Assembly: GCF_002294725.1 (NCBI RefSeq)
Contig: NZ_NSFT01000008.1
Coordinates: 62,001 to 126,000 of the forward strand
Direction of reading: 5' to 3'
Length of the DNA stretch: 64,000 bases
From: Mesorhizobium sp. WSM4313
GTDB lineage: Bacteria; Pseudomonadota; Alphaproteobacteria; Rhizobiales; Rhizobiaceae
The translations under genes and the position numbers were made by a program. Within the stretch, counting starts at the first letter, position 1. The number at the start of each line of letters is the position of its first letter. Positions 8,691 to 16,306 of this stretch are shown here, in pieces. Below the pieces are notes generated by a model. The model was not told the DNA's origin. It did no database searches and saw only the letters and a list, made by a program, of their open reading frames with translations.

Positions 8691-9515
8691 ATGACATTGC
8701 GAAAGACACTCCTGGCATCCCTGGCCATTCTTGCGCTCGCGGCCGCCCCCGCGCTTGCCGGCGCCGGCGGTAACGGCGGCGGCCACGGCAATGGCGGCAG
8801 CCATGGCGGCGGCAACGGAAACGGCGGCGGTAGCGGAAACGGTGGCGGCAATGCCGGTGGCAACGGCAAAGGCAACAGCGGCGCCTCGCATGGCAAGTCA
8901 GCTTCGGCTAGCGGCCACAACAAGGGCACTGACGCCACGTCGGACGACAGCTCGACCGACGACACGACCACGGCCGCCACGCCCAAGGACAAGAACATTC
9001 ACGCCAAGCTCGGCCGGTTGAACTCGCTGCAGCGCAACATCAACGCCTATATGAATTCCAAGAGCAAGAAGTTCGCCGGCGTCCAGGCTTACGTGACGCA
9101 GGCCGCGGCAGCCAAGAACGCCCAGGCCAACCTCGACGCGGCAAACGCCCAACTGGCCGCCGACCAGAGCAAGCTCGCCGACCTCACTCAGCAACTCGCC
9201 GACCTCAACGCGACCGACACAAACGGCTTCACGCCCGAACAGCAGGCGGCTCTCGATGCGCAGATCGCCGACGTTCAGGGACAGATTGATGCCCAGAACG
9301 CCACGATCAGCACCACTGATGCCCAGGCGATCGCCGATGCGCAGGCCGTGGTTGACAACGCGCCGCCTCCCACCGATGCGTCCCTGGACGCTGCCCTTGC
9401 CGACATGGCCAACAAGCCGGTCGACGCCGACGTCACCGCCTGGGCCAAGGATACTTTGGCGGGCAAGATCGACGCGCAAGCCGCGGCCACGGCGACAACC
9501 ACAACAACCCCATAA
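8691..9515 (+). CDS. Secreted Gly/Asn-rich protein with Ala-rich coiled coil
   Basis: 274 residues from ATG 8691. Order: signal peptide (MTLRKTLLASLAILALAAAPALA), a low-complexity Gly/Asn/His stretch (residues 24-75), an Asp/Thr/Ser linker, then an Ala/Gln/Asp-rich helical region with heptad character (about residues 115-255, for example LAADQSKLADLTQQLADL). No catalytic motif. Probably an exported structural or matrix-associated protein. A strong intrinsic terminator follows at 9549. The long frame upstream (to 8538) has no start signal and is not used. Confidence 0.75.
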   Translation: MTLRKTLLASLAILALAAAPALAGAGGNGGGHGNGGSHGGGNGNGGGSGNGGGNAGGNGKGNSGASHGKSASASGHNKGTDATSDDSSTDDTTTAATPKDKNIHAKLGRLNSLQRNINAYMNSKSKKFAGVQAYVTQAAAAKNAQANLDAANAQLAADQSKLADLTQQLADLNATDTNGFTPEQQAALDAQIADVQGQIDAQNATISTTDAQAIADAQAVVDNAPPPTDASLDAALADMANKPVDADVTAWAKDTLAGKIDAQAAATATTTTTP

Positions 9516-9548
9516 GGCCGGACGAACCGACCGGAGGGCGAGCGAAAG

Positions 9549-9576
9549 CCGCCGGGCCTCGCCCGGCGGTTTTTTG
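9549..9576 (+). terminator. Intrinsic terminator
   Basis: A CCGCCGGGC stem, CTC loop and GCCCGGCGG, followed by TTTTTT, 34 bp after the stop of the Gly/Asn-rich protein gene. Confidence 0.85.
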
Positions 9577-9609
9577 TTGACAGGGCGACGGGCGTGCCGT
9601 CTCCGGCAG

Positions 9610-9690
9610 AAAAATGGCTCGCCTCAGTCGAGACGAGCCAAAGCGGGAGCCCCATTGCCGGGTGCTGATCCCGCACCAGGTTGCCACCTG
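9610..9690 (-). ncRNA. Candidate structured sRNA, copy A
   Basis: On the minus strand the region reads a hairpin CAGGT-GGCA-ACCTG, a second stem GCGGGA...TCCCGC, and a third stem TGGCTCG...CGAGCCA followed by TTTTT, that is, a Rho-independent terminator. The same three-stem order occurs in copy B (11386-11464). There the outer hairpin and terminator are nearly identical, while the middle stem differs in sequence but still pairs (GGAGCC...GGCTCC). That is covariation expected of a functional RNA. An AT-rich TATATTAT about 75 bp upstream could be its -10 element, so the full transcript may be longer. No known family name can be given. Confidence 0.65.
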
Positions 9691-9965
9691 TTTTCCGGGG
9701 TGGCCGGCGGTCGAAACCGAGACGCCGGCTTGCGGACGTTCTACTGCGCGCCGCAGGATAATATATCGTGTTGCGACATGTTTATCGTCGGCATGACGGG
9801 CAGGCAATCCCTTTTGATCTTGCACCGGCCAGGAACGGAGTGCGCCACACAAGCGGTGAGGAGAGGACGGTCGATTCCTGCGGGATGTAGCTGTTCCTTC
9901 GTCGTGCCCGCCGCTGGTTCAGGCCAGCAGGCGGACCTTTGACGGTCAGGGCGACGCAAACCGGC

Positions 9966-10508
9966 TCATTCGGCGTGATCGAGCAGGCGGGTGACGTCAG
10001 GGCGATCCCGGCCCTGCTTGACCCCAGCGTGATCTATGCCTTCCACGGTGATCGCGAACGTGCCGTTCTCGGTCCTGCCGATGAAGCCCTTCGCCTTGAG
10101 GTACCACAGGTGGAACTCCAGGTGCTCGCGGGGGCAACCGGACAGGCGCTCGAGTTCGTCGTCGCCGATGCCCGGATTGTTGACGTCCCGCCGGCGCCTC
10201 ACATAGAGAAGCGACAGCAGATTGGCCTGGATGACGGAATCCCGCTCCATGCCGCCGCCGTCGCGCGCTTCCTCCGTGAGTTCATGCCGAAGACCCAGAT
10301 GCTCGCGGTAAAGGATATCGTATTGAGCCCGTTTGACGGGGTCGCGGAGTGTATTGTTGGCTTCAACGATCTCGCTGAAGCGCGATTCATTGCCGGTTTC
10401 CCGATTGTCGGGGTGATAGCGCATGGCAAAGTAGCGGAAGATCCGCTCGATGGTCTCGGAATTGGCGTTCGGGCTTATTTCCAGAACTTCGTAGTAGTCG
10501 ATGAACAT
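9966..10508 (-). CDS. DnaJ-domain protein
   Basis: 180 residues. The J-domain occupies residues 3-70 (DYYEVLEISPNAN...), with HPDN as the Hsp70-stimulating HPD motif and AQYDILY at its end. The remainder is a predicted winged-helix-like region (VIQANLLSLLYVRRRRDVNNPGIGDDELERL). Start at ATG 10508 gives the J-domain at the very N-terminus as usual; the longer frame to 10688 is not supported. The combination suggests a co-chaperone with a nucleic-acid or protein binding tail. No dnaK nearby. Confidence 0.82.
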   Translation of the reverse strand: MFIDYYEVLEISPNANSETIERIFRYFAMRYHPDNRETGNESRFSEIVEANNTLRDPVKRAQYDILYREHLGLRHELTEEARDGGGMERDSVIQANLLSLLYVRRRRDVNNPGIGDDELERLSGCPREHLEFHLWYLKAKGFIGRTENGTFAITVEGIDHAGVKQGRDRPDVTRLLDHAE

Positions 10509-10752
10509 GTAATCGCGCTTCCGAAATGACGGAAACCACTCCCCCAAGCCCAAGCATTGCCCAAATGCTGCGCGCTTGCAAGGTGCCGGTCCTGGTCTCG
10601 AACCGCCAAGGCCGGCGCGAATGCCCGCCATACGAAAATGTAAGATTGTGGCCACAATTGCGGGAGCTTTCGAGCCAAATTCGGCCATCGTCCTCGCGAC
10701 TATTCAACAACGTTAAGGCGTGGGACGCCTTGTATTCAGGGGAACGGACGCG

Positions 10753-11246
10753 ATGGAAACCAGACATGGATATTCAATTTTTCAGATCGCGCTGCATGGC
10801 TGATTGCAGCGCTGGTTTTATTTCAGCTCTTCTTTGGTGAGAGCATGACGGTCGTCGTGGACGCCGCCGAAGACGGCCAGCCGGTATCGGCCACCGACCA
10901 GGCGCTAGGCTCAGCTCATTACTGGGTCGGCCTGTCCGTTCTTGCGCTTGTGCTTGTTCGGCTGGTCCTCAGGTTGGCATCCGGCGCGCCGGCCCCCGCC
11001 GGTCGTGGGTCGGGATGGATGCGGGTCGCCGCGCATGTATCGCACGGACTGTTCTATGTGCTGTTGCTGGCGACGCCGGCAATCGGGCTTCTTGCGTTCT
11101 ATCTGGGCGATCCCTGGGGTGACATTCATTCGCTTGCCAAGCCGGCATTCATCGTGCTGATCGCCGTCCACGCCATGGCGGCGCTCTATCATCAGTTCTG
11201 GCTGAGGGACGGGACGCTGAAGCGCATGCTTTCGCCGGCCGGCTGA
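10753..11246 (+). pseudogene. Cytochrome b561, split by a one-base frameshift
   Basis: From ATG 10753 the frame reads METRHGYSIFQIALHG and stops at TGA 10801-10803. In the next frame the protein resumes as IAALVLFQLFFGESM and runs to 11246 with the b561/CybB fold: four helices, GSAHYWVGLSVLALVLVRLVLR, VSHGLFYVLLLATPAIGL and VHAMAALYHQF, including conserved haem-ligand His residues. One missing base near 10801 explains everything. The family moves electrons from quinol in the inner membrane. The downstream part alone (133 residues from ATG 10845) lacks the first helix. Either a real inactivation or a sequencing error. Confidence 0.78.
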
Positions 11247-11385
11247 TCGGGGAAATATGCCGGCCGGCGGCGTCTTGTGTCCGATAGCCGATCGGCAAAG
11301 GCTAGCGGCCTCGGGTCGGAAAAACCTTTGCCCCGTTGCGGTGGAATAAATTCCGGGCTTTGTTACGTTAGCTCTGCTTGAAATT

Positions 11386-11464
11386 CAGGTGGCAACCTGG
11401 ATGGAGCCGACCTCAAGCCCGGCTCCCTTTTCGGCTCGCTTCGAAAGAGGCGAGCCATTTTTTT
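11386..11464 (+). ncRNA. Candidate structured sRNA, copy B
   Basis: The plus strand carries CAGGTGGCAACCTGG (hairpin), then GGAGCC...GGCTCC (middle stem), then GGCTCGC...GCGAGCC with a run of seven T. The order, spacing and terminator match copy A at 9610-9690 on the opposite strand. The region lies 140 bp past the cytochrome b561 stop and 125 bp before the next gene, so it is probably an independent transcription unit. Confidence 0.68.
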
Positions 11465-11588
11465 GCAAAACTAAACCTCGCGGCTTTCGCCCGAAGGCGG
11501 CACCGACTTAGGTGCGTCATGGCTAATATCGCTCGCACGATGTAGACTGCGCAGAGTCGGGTTTACAAAGGCATTGGGAGGACAACAA

Positions 11589-11996
11589 ATGCCACGGGTA
11601 TCGGAACTCTTCTTCAAGACGGCCATCGTCTTTCTCATCCTGGGCGTCGCCGCCGGACTACAGATGGCGATTTCGGGCGATCACGGTGCCTTTCCGGCGC
11701 ATGCTCACATCAACCTTCTTGGCTGGGTCACCAGCGCCATTTTCGGCGGCTACTATGCGCTCAACCCGGCCAAGGCTGAGCGCCGCATCGCCATGATCCA
11801 TTATGGCCTCTATACGGTCGGCATCGTGATCATGCTGCCGGCGCTCTACTGGATGCTGGCGGGAGGCCACCCGGAGATCGAGCCGGTCGTGGCAATCGGC
11901 TCGCTGATCGTCGCCGCCGCGGTGCTGGTCTTTGGCTTCGTCGTCTTCTCGTCGACGGAAACGGTGCGCTCGGCCTCACCGGCCACCGCGCGCTAG
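11589..11996 (+). CDS. Four-helix membrane protein, cytochrome oxidase subunit I-like
   Basis: 135 residues from ATG 11589 after GGGAGGACAAC. Four hydrophobic helices. AHAHINLLGWVTSAIFGGYY (residues 33-52) resembles the haem-binding His region of cbb3/NorB-type subunit I, which is why such proteins are often labelled oxidase-like. It lacks the length and copper ligands of a real oxidase. Perhaps a haem-binding membrane sensor or accessory. No partner genes adjacent. Confidence 0.7.
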   Translation: MPRVSELFFKTAIVFLILGVAAGLQMAISGDHGAFPAHAHINLLGWVTSAIFGGYYALNPAKAERRIAMIHYGLYTVGIVIMLPALYWMLAGGHPEIEPVVAIGSLIVAAAVLVFGFVVFSSTETVRSASPATAR

Positions 11997-12293
11997 CTGG
12001 GCGAACCGAGCAGGGATTTCAGGCGGGCGCCGGCTACAGCCTCCGATCAAGGAGAGCTGCAGCCGGCGTTTGGTTGCGCCGCATCGATTTTGTTGATGGC
12101 GGCCCATCGCCGATGCAAAGCTAGTGGCGGTCTATCGGCTCCGATGCAACGGATGGCGCCTCAGGCCCTGGCGCCGAGGTGTAGCATGGCCTCTGCGGTC
12201 GAATTGAAGAGCAACGTGCCGGGCTATTGCGGCGTGGATGCCTGTCGAGAAGGAATAGATGATCGGTCCGCGGCCGGAACCGACGCAAAGCGA
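11997..12293. other. Gap with no supported gene
   Basis: About 300 bp between two convergent genes. I see no ribosome site, RNA fold or family-like reading frame. The palindrome near 12045-12070 (CTGCAGCCGGCG) is too irregular to call a terminator. Confidence 0.4.
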
Positions 12294-12590
12294 TCAGGGA
12301 AGCAGTTTCGGGAACAGCCGTAAGATGAGGGCGTGGATGATGCCATCGCGCTCGAACGGTCCGGGCATCTTGGCGGGTGCCGCGCTTACGTCCGCTTTGC
12401 CTTCGTCGGTTACCCGGGTCTCACTGTGCACCAGCCAGAGCACGGCCACGAAATAGCCGGCCTGCAGAGCCACGGCCGCCAGGAATGTCCAACCGATCGC
12501 CATCCAGACAGATCCCGTGGACATGAAGGTCCAGCCGAGGATCGCTAGAAGCGTGCCAACCATTCCCACAAGAAACTGCGGAAAATACAT
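12294..12590 (-). CDS. ExoX-like exopolysaccharide production regulator (small membrane protein)
   Basis: 98 residues if started at ATG 12590 (MYFPQFLVGMVGTLLAILGW). Two transmembrane helices separated by a short GS-W turn, then a cytoplasmic tail; this is the pattern of the ExoX/Psi family, which represses rhizobial exopolysaccharide synthesis through ExoY. The frame reaches 12770, and ATGs at 12641 and 12653 are alternatives; family length favours 12590. A loose GGAAC-N17-AGTT at 12775-12800 is too weak to call. Exo genes are absent nearby, so the target is unknown. Confidence 0.65.
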   Translation of the reverse strand: MYFPQFLVGMVGTLLAILGWTFMSTGSVWMAIGWTFLAAVALQAGYFVAVLWLVHSETRVTDEGKADVSAAPAKMPGPFERDGIIHALILRLFPKLLP

Positions 12591-12926
12591 TTGCCCAACC
12601 GAGCGCCGCGACCATATTCGGCCATCAGCGATCTCGCCCATATCTCTACCCATTTTGACCCATGCACCTTTTCCGGGTGGACCGCAAGCTTGAACGGTTT
12701 GCCGGCGGCCCCATTGCCCTTTCGTCCGGCCCCGACAGGGACCACGGACGCAGGACTTCCGCTGTGACAACTGGCAATTGCGCCGGATCGTTCCCTAGCC
12801 GGCGACATTCAAGTCATGCCTAATGGACCGCAGCGCATGCGGGCGACTGCCTGCCGGGTTCAAGATGCCTCTCCACGCAGAAAGGCCCGCCACCTGGGCG
12901 GGCCCTTGTCCGCTATGCTGACCGGA
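12591..12926. other. Gap holding the terminator of the repeat-rich DUF1236 gene
   Basis: No supported gene. The hairpin GGCCCGCC-N5-GGCGGGCC at 12884-12904, followed on the minus strand by TTTCT, is the likely terminator of the gene that ends at 12927. Confidence 0.6.
12880..12905 (-). terminator. Intrinsic terminator
   Basis: An eight-base-pair GC stem with a five-base loop and a T-rich tail on the minus strand, 22 bp after the stop at 12927. Confidence 0.75.
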
Positions 12927-13823
12927 TCAGCTCAGGATCACTACGATCTTGTAGGTGTCCGGGTCGACGATGACGATGCGTCCATCGGCCAAGACGAAAT
13001 ACTCATAGTTTTCATAAGCCGGAACGATCTTGACGATCCGGGCCGGCAGACGGTGCAGACGCACCTTGTGGCGCGGCACCTCGACGCCGACGGAGATGTC
13101 GAAGCTGACGTCGCGAACCGGTTCGACATGGCTCTCATGAATGACCTGCGTGATCTGCGTCCTCTGTTCCACCGTCACGTTATTGATCGACGCCGTCTTG
13201 TTCTGGTCGGTCTCGACGTTGGTGTTGCCCTGGGCGTTCTGCTGGGTGGTCGTGCCGGTCTTGCCCTGGGCGTTCTGCTCAGTCTGCATCTTGGTGGTGC
13301 CCTGAGCGTTCTGCTCGGTGGTCGTGCCAGTCTTACCCTGAGCCTGCTGATCGGTCTGGGTCTTCGTCTTGTCCTGGGCATTCTGCTGGGTGGTCGTACC
13401 GGTCTTGCCCTGGGCGTTCTGCTCAGTCTGCATCTTGGTGGTGCCTTGGGCGTTCTGCTCGGTGCTGGTGCCAGTCTTGCCCTGCGCCTGCTGCTTCTTC
13501 TTCTTCAGCTGTGTGTTGTCCTGGGCGTTCTGGTCAGTGTTGGCGCCTGACTGACCCTGAGCCTGCTCTTCGGTCTTCATCTTGGTCTTGCCTTGAGCCT
13601 GCTCTTCGGTGTTTGCGCCGGCCTTGCCCTGGGCGTTCTGCTGGGTTTGAGGCTTCATCTCACCCTGGGCCTGGCCGCCCGCCTTGCCGCCCTTTTGGCA
13701 ATCGGCCGCGCCGGCCGTGCAATTATTGTCGCCGCCGCTCGGCTGCGCGGACTCGGTCTGCGCCATCGCGGCGCCGCAACCGACGCCGAGCGCGATCATG
13801 CTTGTGATCAGCAGATGTTTCAT
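12927..13823 (-). CDS. Secreted DUF1236 protein with long Gln/Gly/Thr repeat region
   Basis: 298 residues from ATG 13823, preceded by GAGGAGAAAA. Order: signal peptide (MKHLLITSMIALGVGCGAAMA), a short Cys-containing segment, about 11 imperfect repeats built around QNAQGKTGT/TTEQ (residues 50-205), then a C-terminal DUF1236 domain (VRDVSFDISVGVEVPRHKV to the end). Two smaller DUF1236 genes are at 14071 and 15561. The repeats are hydrophilic and probably flexible. Envelope location is likely; the biochemical role of DUF1236 is unknown. An EcfG-type promoter lies upstream at 13863-13887. Confidence 0.8.
   Translation of the reverse strand: MKHLLITSMIALGVGCGAAMAQTESAQPSGGDNNCTAGAADCQKGGKAGGQAQGEMKPQTQQNAQGKAGANTEEQAQGKTKMKTEEQAQGQSGANTDQNAQDNTQLKKKKQQAQGKTGTSTEQNAQGTTKMQTEQNAQGKTGTTTQQNAQDKTKTQTDQQAQGKTGTTTEQNAQGTTKMQTEQNAQGKTGTTTQQNAQGNTNVETDQNKTASINNVTVEQRTQITQVIHESHVEPVRDVSFDISVGVEVPRHKVRLHRLPARIVKIVPAYENYEYFVLADGRIVIVDPDTYKIVVILS
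13210..13660 (-). repeat. Coding tandem repeats (QNAQGKTGT-type)
   Basis: Degenerate units of 11-13 codons alternate between QNAQGKTGTTT and QNAQGTTKMQTE forms. Nearly identical DNA stretches occur at 13235-13290 and 13380-13450, a likely hot spot for length change by recombination. Confidence 0.75.
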
Positions 13824-13862
13824 TGGATTTTCTCCTCGGAAAGTCGGTCCCTTCGCTTGGCT

Positions 13863-13887
13863 AACCCCGCCCGAAACGCATTGTTCC
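13863..13887 (-). promoter_or_regulatory. EcfG-type promoter of the repeat-rich DUF1236 gene
   Basis: The minus strand reads GGAAC (13887-13883), 16 bases, GGTT (13866-13863), about 40 bp before the start codon. One mismatch to CGTT. Confidence 0.65.
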
Positions 13888-13969
13888 GAAATTGTTGCGG
13901 CTGTCGGAGGCCATGGTTTCGCGGAACACGGCGGCAGTTGTTTTTGACGGCGCCGGTTCAATTTTTGCA

Positions 13970-13994
13970 GGAACAAGGGTAGGCGAATGGCGTT
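13970..13994 (+). promoter_or_regulatory. EcfG-type promoter of the 14071 DUF1236 gene
   Basis: GGAAC (13970-13974), 16 bases, CGTT (13991-13994): a perfect match to the EcfG consensus, 77 bp before the start codon. Confidence 0.78.
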
Positions 13995-14070
13995 ACGACA
14001 ATGCCGACCCGCTGTGGAAAATCGCAGGCGCAGCATTAAGGCGTTCAAGTCCACATAGGAGAGACGACCA

Positions 14071-14370
14071 ATGAAAATGCACCTCACCTCCGCCGCCGCT
14101 GGCTTCCTGCTGCTTGCTGGCATTGGCGCGGCTGCCGCGCAGGATGTCGTGATCGCGCCGGAGCAGGAAACCGTCATCAAGGAATACGTGCATAAACAGC
14201 CGCTGGCCTCGGTTAAGATTCCGGGCGTCGAGCTGAATATCGGCAGCACGCTTCCCGACACGGTCGAATTACACGAAGTGCCCAACGTGAAATACCGTTA
14301 CGTCGTCGTCGATAACCGGACGGTGATCGTCGACCCCGGTACCCGCAAGATCGTCAAAGTCCTCGATTGA
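14071..14370 (+). CDS. Small secreted DUF1236 protein
   Basis: 99 residues from ATG 14071 after GGAGAGACG. Signal peptide (ending AAAAQ near residue 24), then a single DUF1236 domain: VIAPEQETVIKEYV, VELNIGSTLPDTVEL, YRYVVVDNRTVIVDPGTRKIVKVLD. The compact beta-rich pattern with the DPGTR turn near the end is the family's hallmark. It is about 75% identical by eye to the protein at 15561. Periplasmic; role unknown. A perfect EcfG promoter lies upstream. Confidence 0.85.
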   Translation: MKMHLTSAAAGFLLLAGIGAAAAQDVVIAPEQETVIKEYVHKQPLASVKIPGVELNIGSTLPDTVELHEVPNVKYRYVVVDNRTVIVDPGTRKIVKVLD

Positions 14371-14392
14371 TCGGTAGCGCGCCAAATCGGTT

Positions 14393-14421
14393 GGCCCGCC
14401 GCCCGATTACGGCGGCGGGCC
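14393..14421 (+). terminator. Terminator-like hairpin
   Basis: GGCCCGCCGCC, a seven-base loop, then GGCGGCGGGCC: a perfect 11-bp stem 22 bp after the stop. The T-tract is poor (GTTAACCGATTATTATTTTG), so termination may be imprecise. Confidence 0.65.
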
Positions 14422-14456
14422 GTTAACCGATTATTATTTTGTTACCATATGCTAAC

Positions 14457-14481
14457 GGAACCTTCCCGCTGCGCTTGAGTT
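14457..14481 (+). promoter_or_regulatory. Possible EcfG-type promoter
   Basis: GGAAC (14457-14461), 16 bases, AGTT (14478-14481), upstream of the 14589 gene. A perfect inverted repeat GTTGTC-TCATA-GACAAC (14498-14514) follows and could be an operator or RNA hairpin. Weaker than the others because of the -10 mismatch. Confidence 0.4.
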
Positions 14482-14588
14482 AGCGGCTCTGGTTCACGTT
14501 GTCTCATAGACAACACAAACCAATGGTAACGTGAAGATTCGGGCGGTGGCGAACAAGTACGGGCGGGGCGAGGAGGAGTTTGACCAAC

Positions 14589-14810
14589 ATGTCGAAACGA
14601 GAAATCGGAACATCCCGTTCGCTCGGGATGCGTGTTGCCCATCTCAAAGCCAGGATGCAAGATGCCCGGATCACCGAGCATGAGATGAAGGCTTTCCAGA
14701 AGGTCGCGGCGATCATGGGCGGCGGCGAGGGCTCCCTACGCATCGAGGCCGACGATCTGATCGCCGCGTCCTTCGTTGCCGAGACGCTGGGCGAATCGGT
14801 GCCGAACTGA
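14589..14810 (+). CDS. Hypothetical small protein
   Basis: 73 residues from ATG 14589, with GAGGAGGAG about 10 bp upstream (a TTG at 14580 is too close to that site). Basic N-terminal half (KREIGTSRSLGMRVAHLKARMQD) and acidic C-terminal half; predicted helical, soluble. I recognise no family. Possible EcfG control and an upstream perfect inverted repeat suggest regulated expression. Confidence 0.6.
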   Translation: MSKREIGTSRSLGMRVAHLKARMQDARITEHEMKAFQKVAAIMGGGEGSLRIEADDLIAASFVAETLGESVPN

Positions 14811-14994
14811 CAGCGGCTACCAGTCGAGATCCCGGATCGTTTCAGCCCGACCGTCAGCCGGGAAGGCGGCGGTCGGCAGGCAAGATGGACGCCAGGAGGC
14901 GCCCGGCTTGCTCCCAGGATCGGCCGGCCAAATCCCAAAACTTGCAGGACAACGCCGATCGCATGGCGTGAGTCCGAACGCGTCGAGGCTGGGC

Positions 14995-15345
14995 CTAGCC
15001 AGGCACGTGCCGGTTTGGTGCCCGGCTTTCGCGTGCCCGGATTCGCCTGATCTTTGCTTCGCGCAGCACCGCGACGGGATCGGCGCCCGTCCATTCGATC
15101 CCGGCCTTCCGCGCGAAGACCAGGAACGCCTGCCGCGCCTTGTCGAGATCGATCTCTCCGCTCCGCGCCGCCTCACAGGCGCGGAATGCGTTGGCGTAGC
15201 TGCCGCCCCGCATGGCCTGGGGCCATTCCTTGAGAAAGTTCTGCATCGCGGTAAGAGAGGCGATCTCGCGCTTGAAGCCGGCACCCACCGCAATGGCCAC
15301 GGGGGGGCGAAGTTCGATGTCGCTTCTGATGGAGCCTTCTTGCAT
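14995..15345 (-). CDS. DUF982 protein
   Basis: 116 residues. PPVAIAVGAGFKREIASLTAMQNFLKEWP and YANAFRACEAARSGEIDLDKARQAFLVFARKAGI match DUF982, a short domain that occurs in many copies in rhizobial genomes and whose role is not established. Soluble, no signal peptide. The start ATG lies near a weak purine stretch. It sits alone between two DUF1236 loci and reads against them. Confidence 0.75.
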   Translation of the reverse strand: MQEGSIRSDIELRPPVAIAVGAGFKREIASLTAMQNFLKEWPQAMRGGSYANAFRACEAARSGEIDLDKARQAFLVFARKAGIEWTGADPVAVLREAKIRRIRARESRAPNRHVPG

Positions 15346-15446
15346 GACTGCGGCATCCTTTGGATTTCAAAGACTTGGGCAGTTTCAATGCCTTCCAATG
15401 CGGAGCCGATGCGAAGGTTCCGCCAAATCAATTAGTCGCCGCTGAC

Positions 15447-15471
15447 GGAACAACACCCTGCCGGCGGCGTT
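15447..15471 (+). promoter_or_regulatory. EcfG-type promoter of the 15561 DUF1236 gene
   Basis: GGAAC (15447-15451), 16 bases, CGTT (15468-15471): a perfect consensus match, 90 bp before the start codon. Confidence 0.78.
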
Positions 15472-15560
15472 TGCCCCGGGAGCTCCCATGTTCGACCTGC
15501 TCGTGTTTCCGCCCCTGCGGAGGCAGGGGCGGAGCTCACCAACGCAACAGGAGAGAAACG

Positions 15561-15860
15561 ATGAAAACCACCTTCATTCCAGCTGTCGCCGGCCTGGCTC
15601 TGATGGCCGGCATCGGCATCGCGGCCGCGGACGAGGTGATCGTCACCCCCGAGCAGCAGACCGTGGTCAAGGAATATGTTCACAAGCATCCGATCGCCTC
15701 GGTCAATGTGCTCGGCCTCGAGCTTGGCGTCGGCTCGACTGTGCCTGACACCGTCGAGTTGCAGCAGGTTCCGGACGTCCAATACCGCTATGCGGTCGTC
15801 AACGATCATACGGTGCTGATCGATCCCGGCACGCGCCGCGTTGTTCAGGTGATCGAGTAG
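15561..15860 (+). CDS. Small secreted DUF1236 protein
   Basis: 99 residues from ATG 15561 after CAGGAGAGAAACG. Same length and layout as the 14071 protein: signal peptide ending near AAADE, then VIVTPEQQTVVKEYVHKHPIASVNV, a SVPDTVEL-like strand and HTVLIDPGTRRVVQVIE. The two are recent paralogues separated by 1.5 kb. Both have perfect EcfG promoters at similar distance, so the promoter was probably duplicated with the gene. Terminator at 15877. Confidence 0.85.
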   Translation: MKTTFIPAVAGLALMAGIGIAAADEVIVTPEQQTVVKEYVHKHPIASVNVLGLELGVGSTVPDTVELQQVPDVQYRYAVVNDHTVLIDPGTRRVVQVIE

Positions 15861-15876
15861 ATCCAGCCCTGGAAGA

Positions 15877-15917
15877 AGCCCGATCTCCGAAGCACTGGGC
15901 AAGGATCGGGCTCTTTT
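15877..15917 (+). terminator. Intrinsic terminator
   Basis: AGCCCGATC ... GATCGGGCT stem followed by CTTTT, 17 bp after the DUF1236 stop. Confidence 0.75.
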
Positions 15918-15988
15918 CGCATCCGGGCATAAGGCCTAAGATAGGGCAGTGGTTTGGGAGGCAACGAAGCGCGGAAGGAGTCGTTGCC

Positions 15989-16198
15989 ATGCATCATCCA
16001 CACGTCGAATCACCTGACATCGCACGCCAAGTCGACAAGCTTTTGGCCGAGCATAGGACTGGCCTGCTGTCGATGCACGAGGCGATTACCCTGCTGCGCC
16101 AGCGCACGGGGACCGATCGCTCTGACGCGGATTTAGCCGGATTGATTACAAAAAAGGCAGCGCATCTGGGTATCGCGGTCGTTACCGACGGACACTGA
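15989..16198 (+). CDS. Hypothetical small helical protein
   Basis: 69 residues from ATG 15989 with GGAAGGAG upstream. HVESPDIARQVDKLLAEHRTGLLSMHEAITLLRQRTG is a helix-rich N-terminal part and DLAGLITKKAAHLGIAVVTDGH a second half. The overall shape resembles a short winged or helix-turn-helix-like module, but no conserved recognition motif is clear. No signal peptide. Co-oriented with the DUF2934 gene 109 bp downstream. Confidence 0.6.
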   Translation: MHHPHVESPDIARQVDKLLAEHRTGLLSMHEAITLLRQRTGTDRSDADLAGLITKKAAHLGIAVVTDGH

Positions 16199-16306
16199 GC
16201 GAAATTGCCGTCCAGGTCGGGTCGCTTGTTCGTGATACCGAAGACGACACGCGAAAATTCGGCTAATGTTCGCGCCGGGGAACCGTCCCAACATCAGGAG
16301 GCGACA

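Noticed and set aside
10587..10605. GGTCTCGAACC, like a T-arm of a tRNA on the minus strand
   Set aside because: No acceptor stem, D arm or anticodon arm can be drawn around it.
12769..12800. Possible EcfG promoter for the ExoX-like gene
   Set aside because: GGAAC-N17-AGTT has a -10 mismatch and lies about 180 bp from the preferred start; too weak to claim.
13210..13660. Repeats that might be a minisatellite or CRISPR
   Set aside because: They translate into regular QNAQGKTGT units within a gene with signal peptide and known C-terminal domain.
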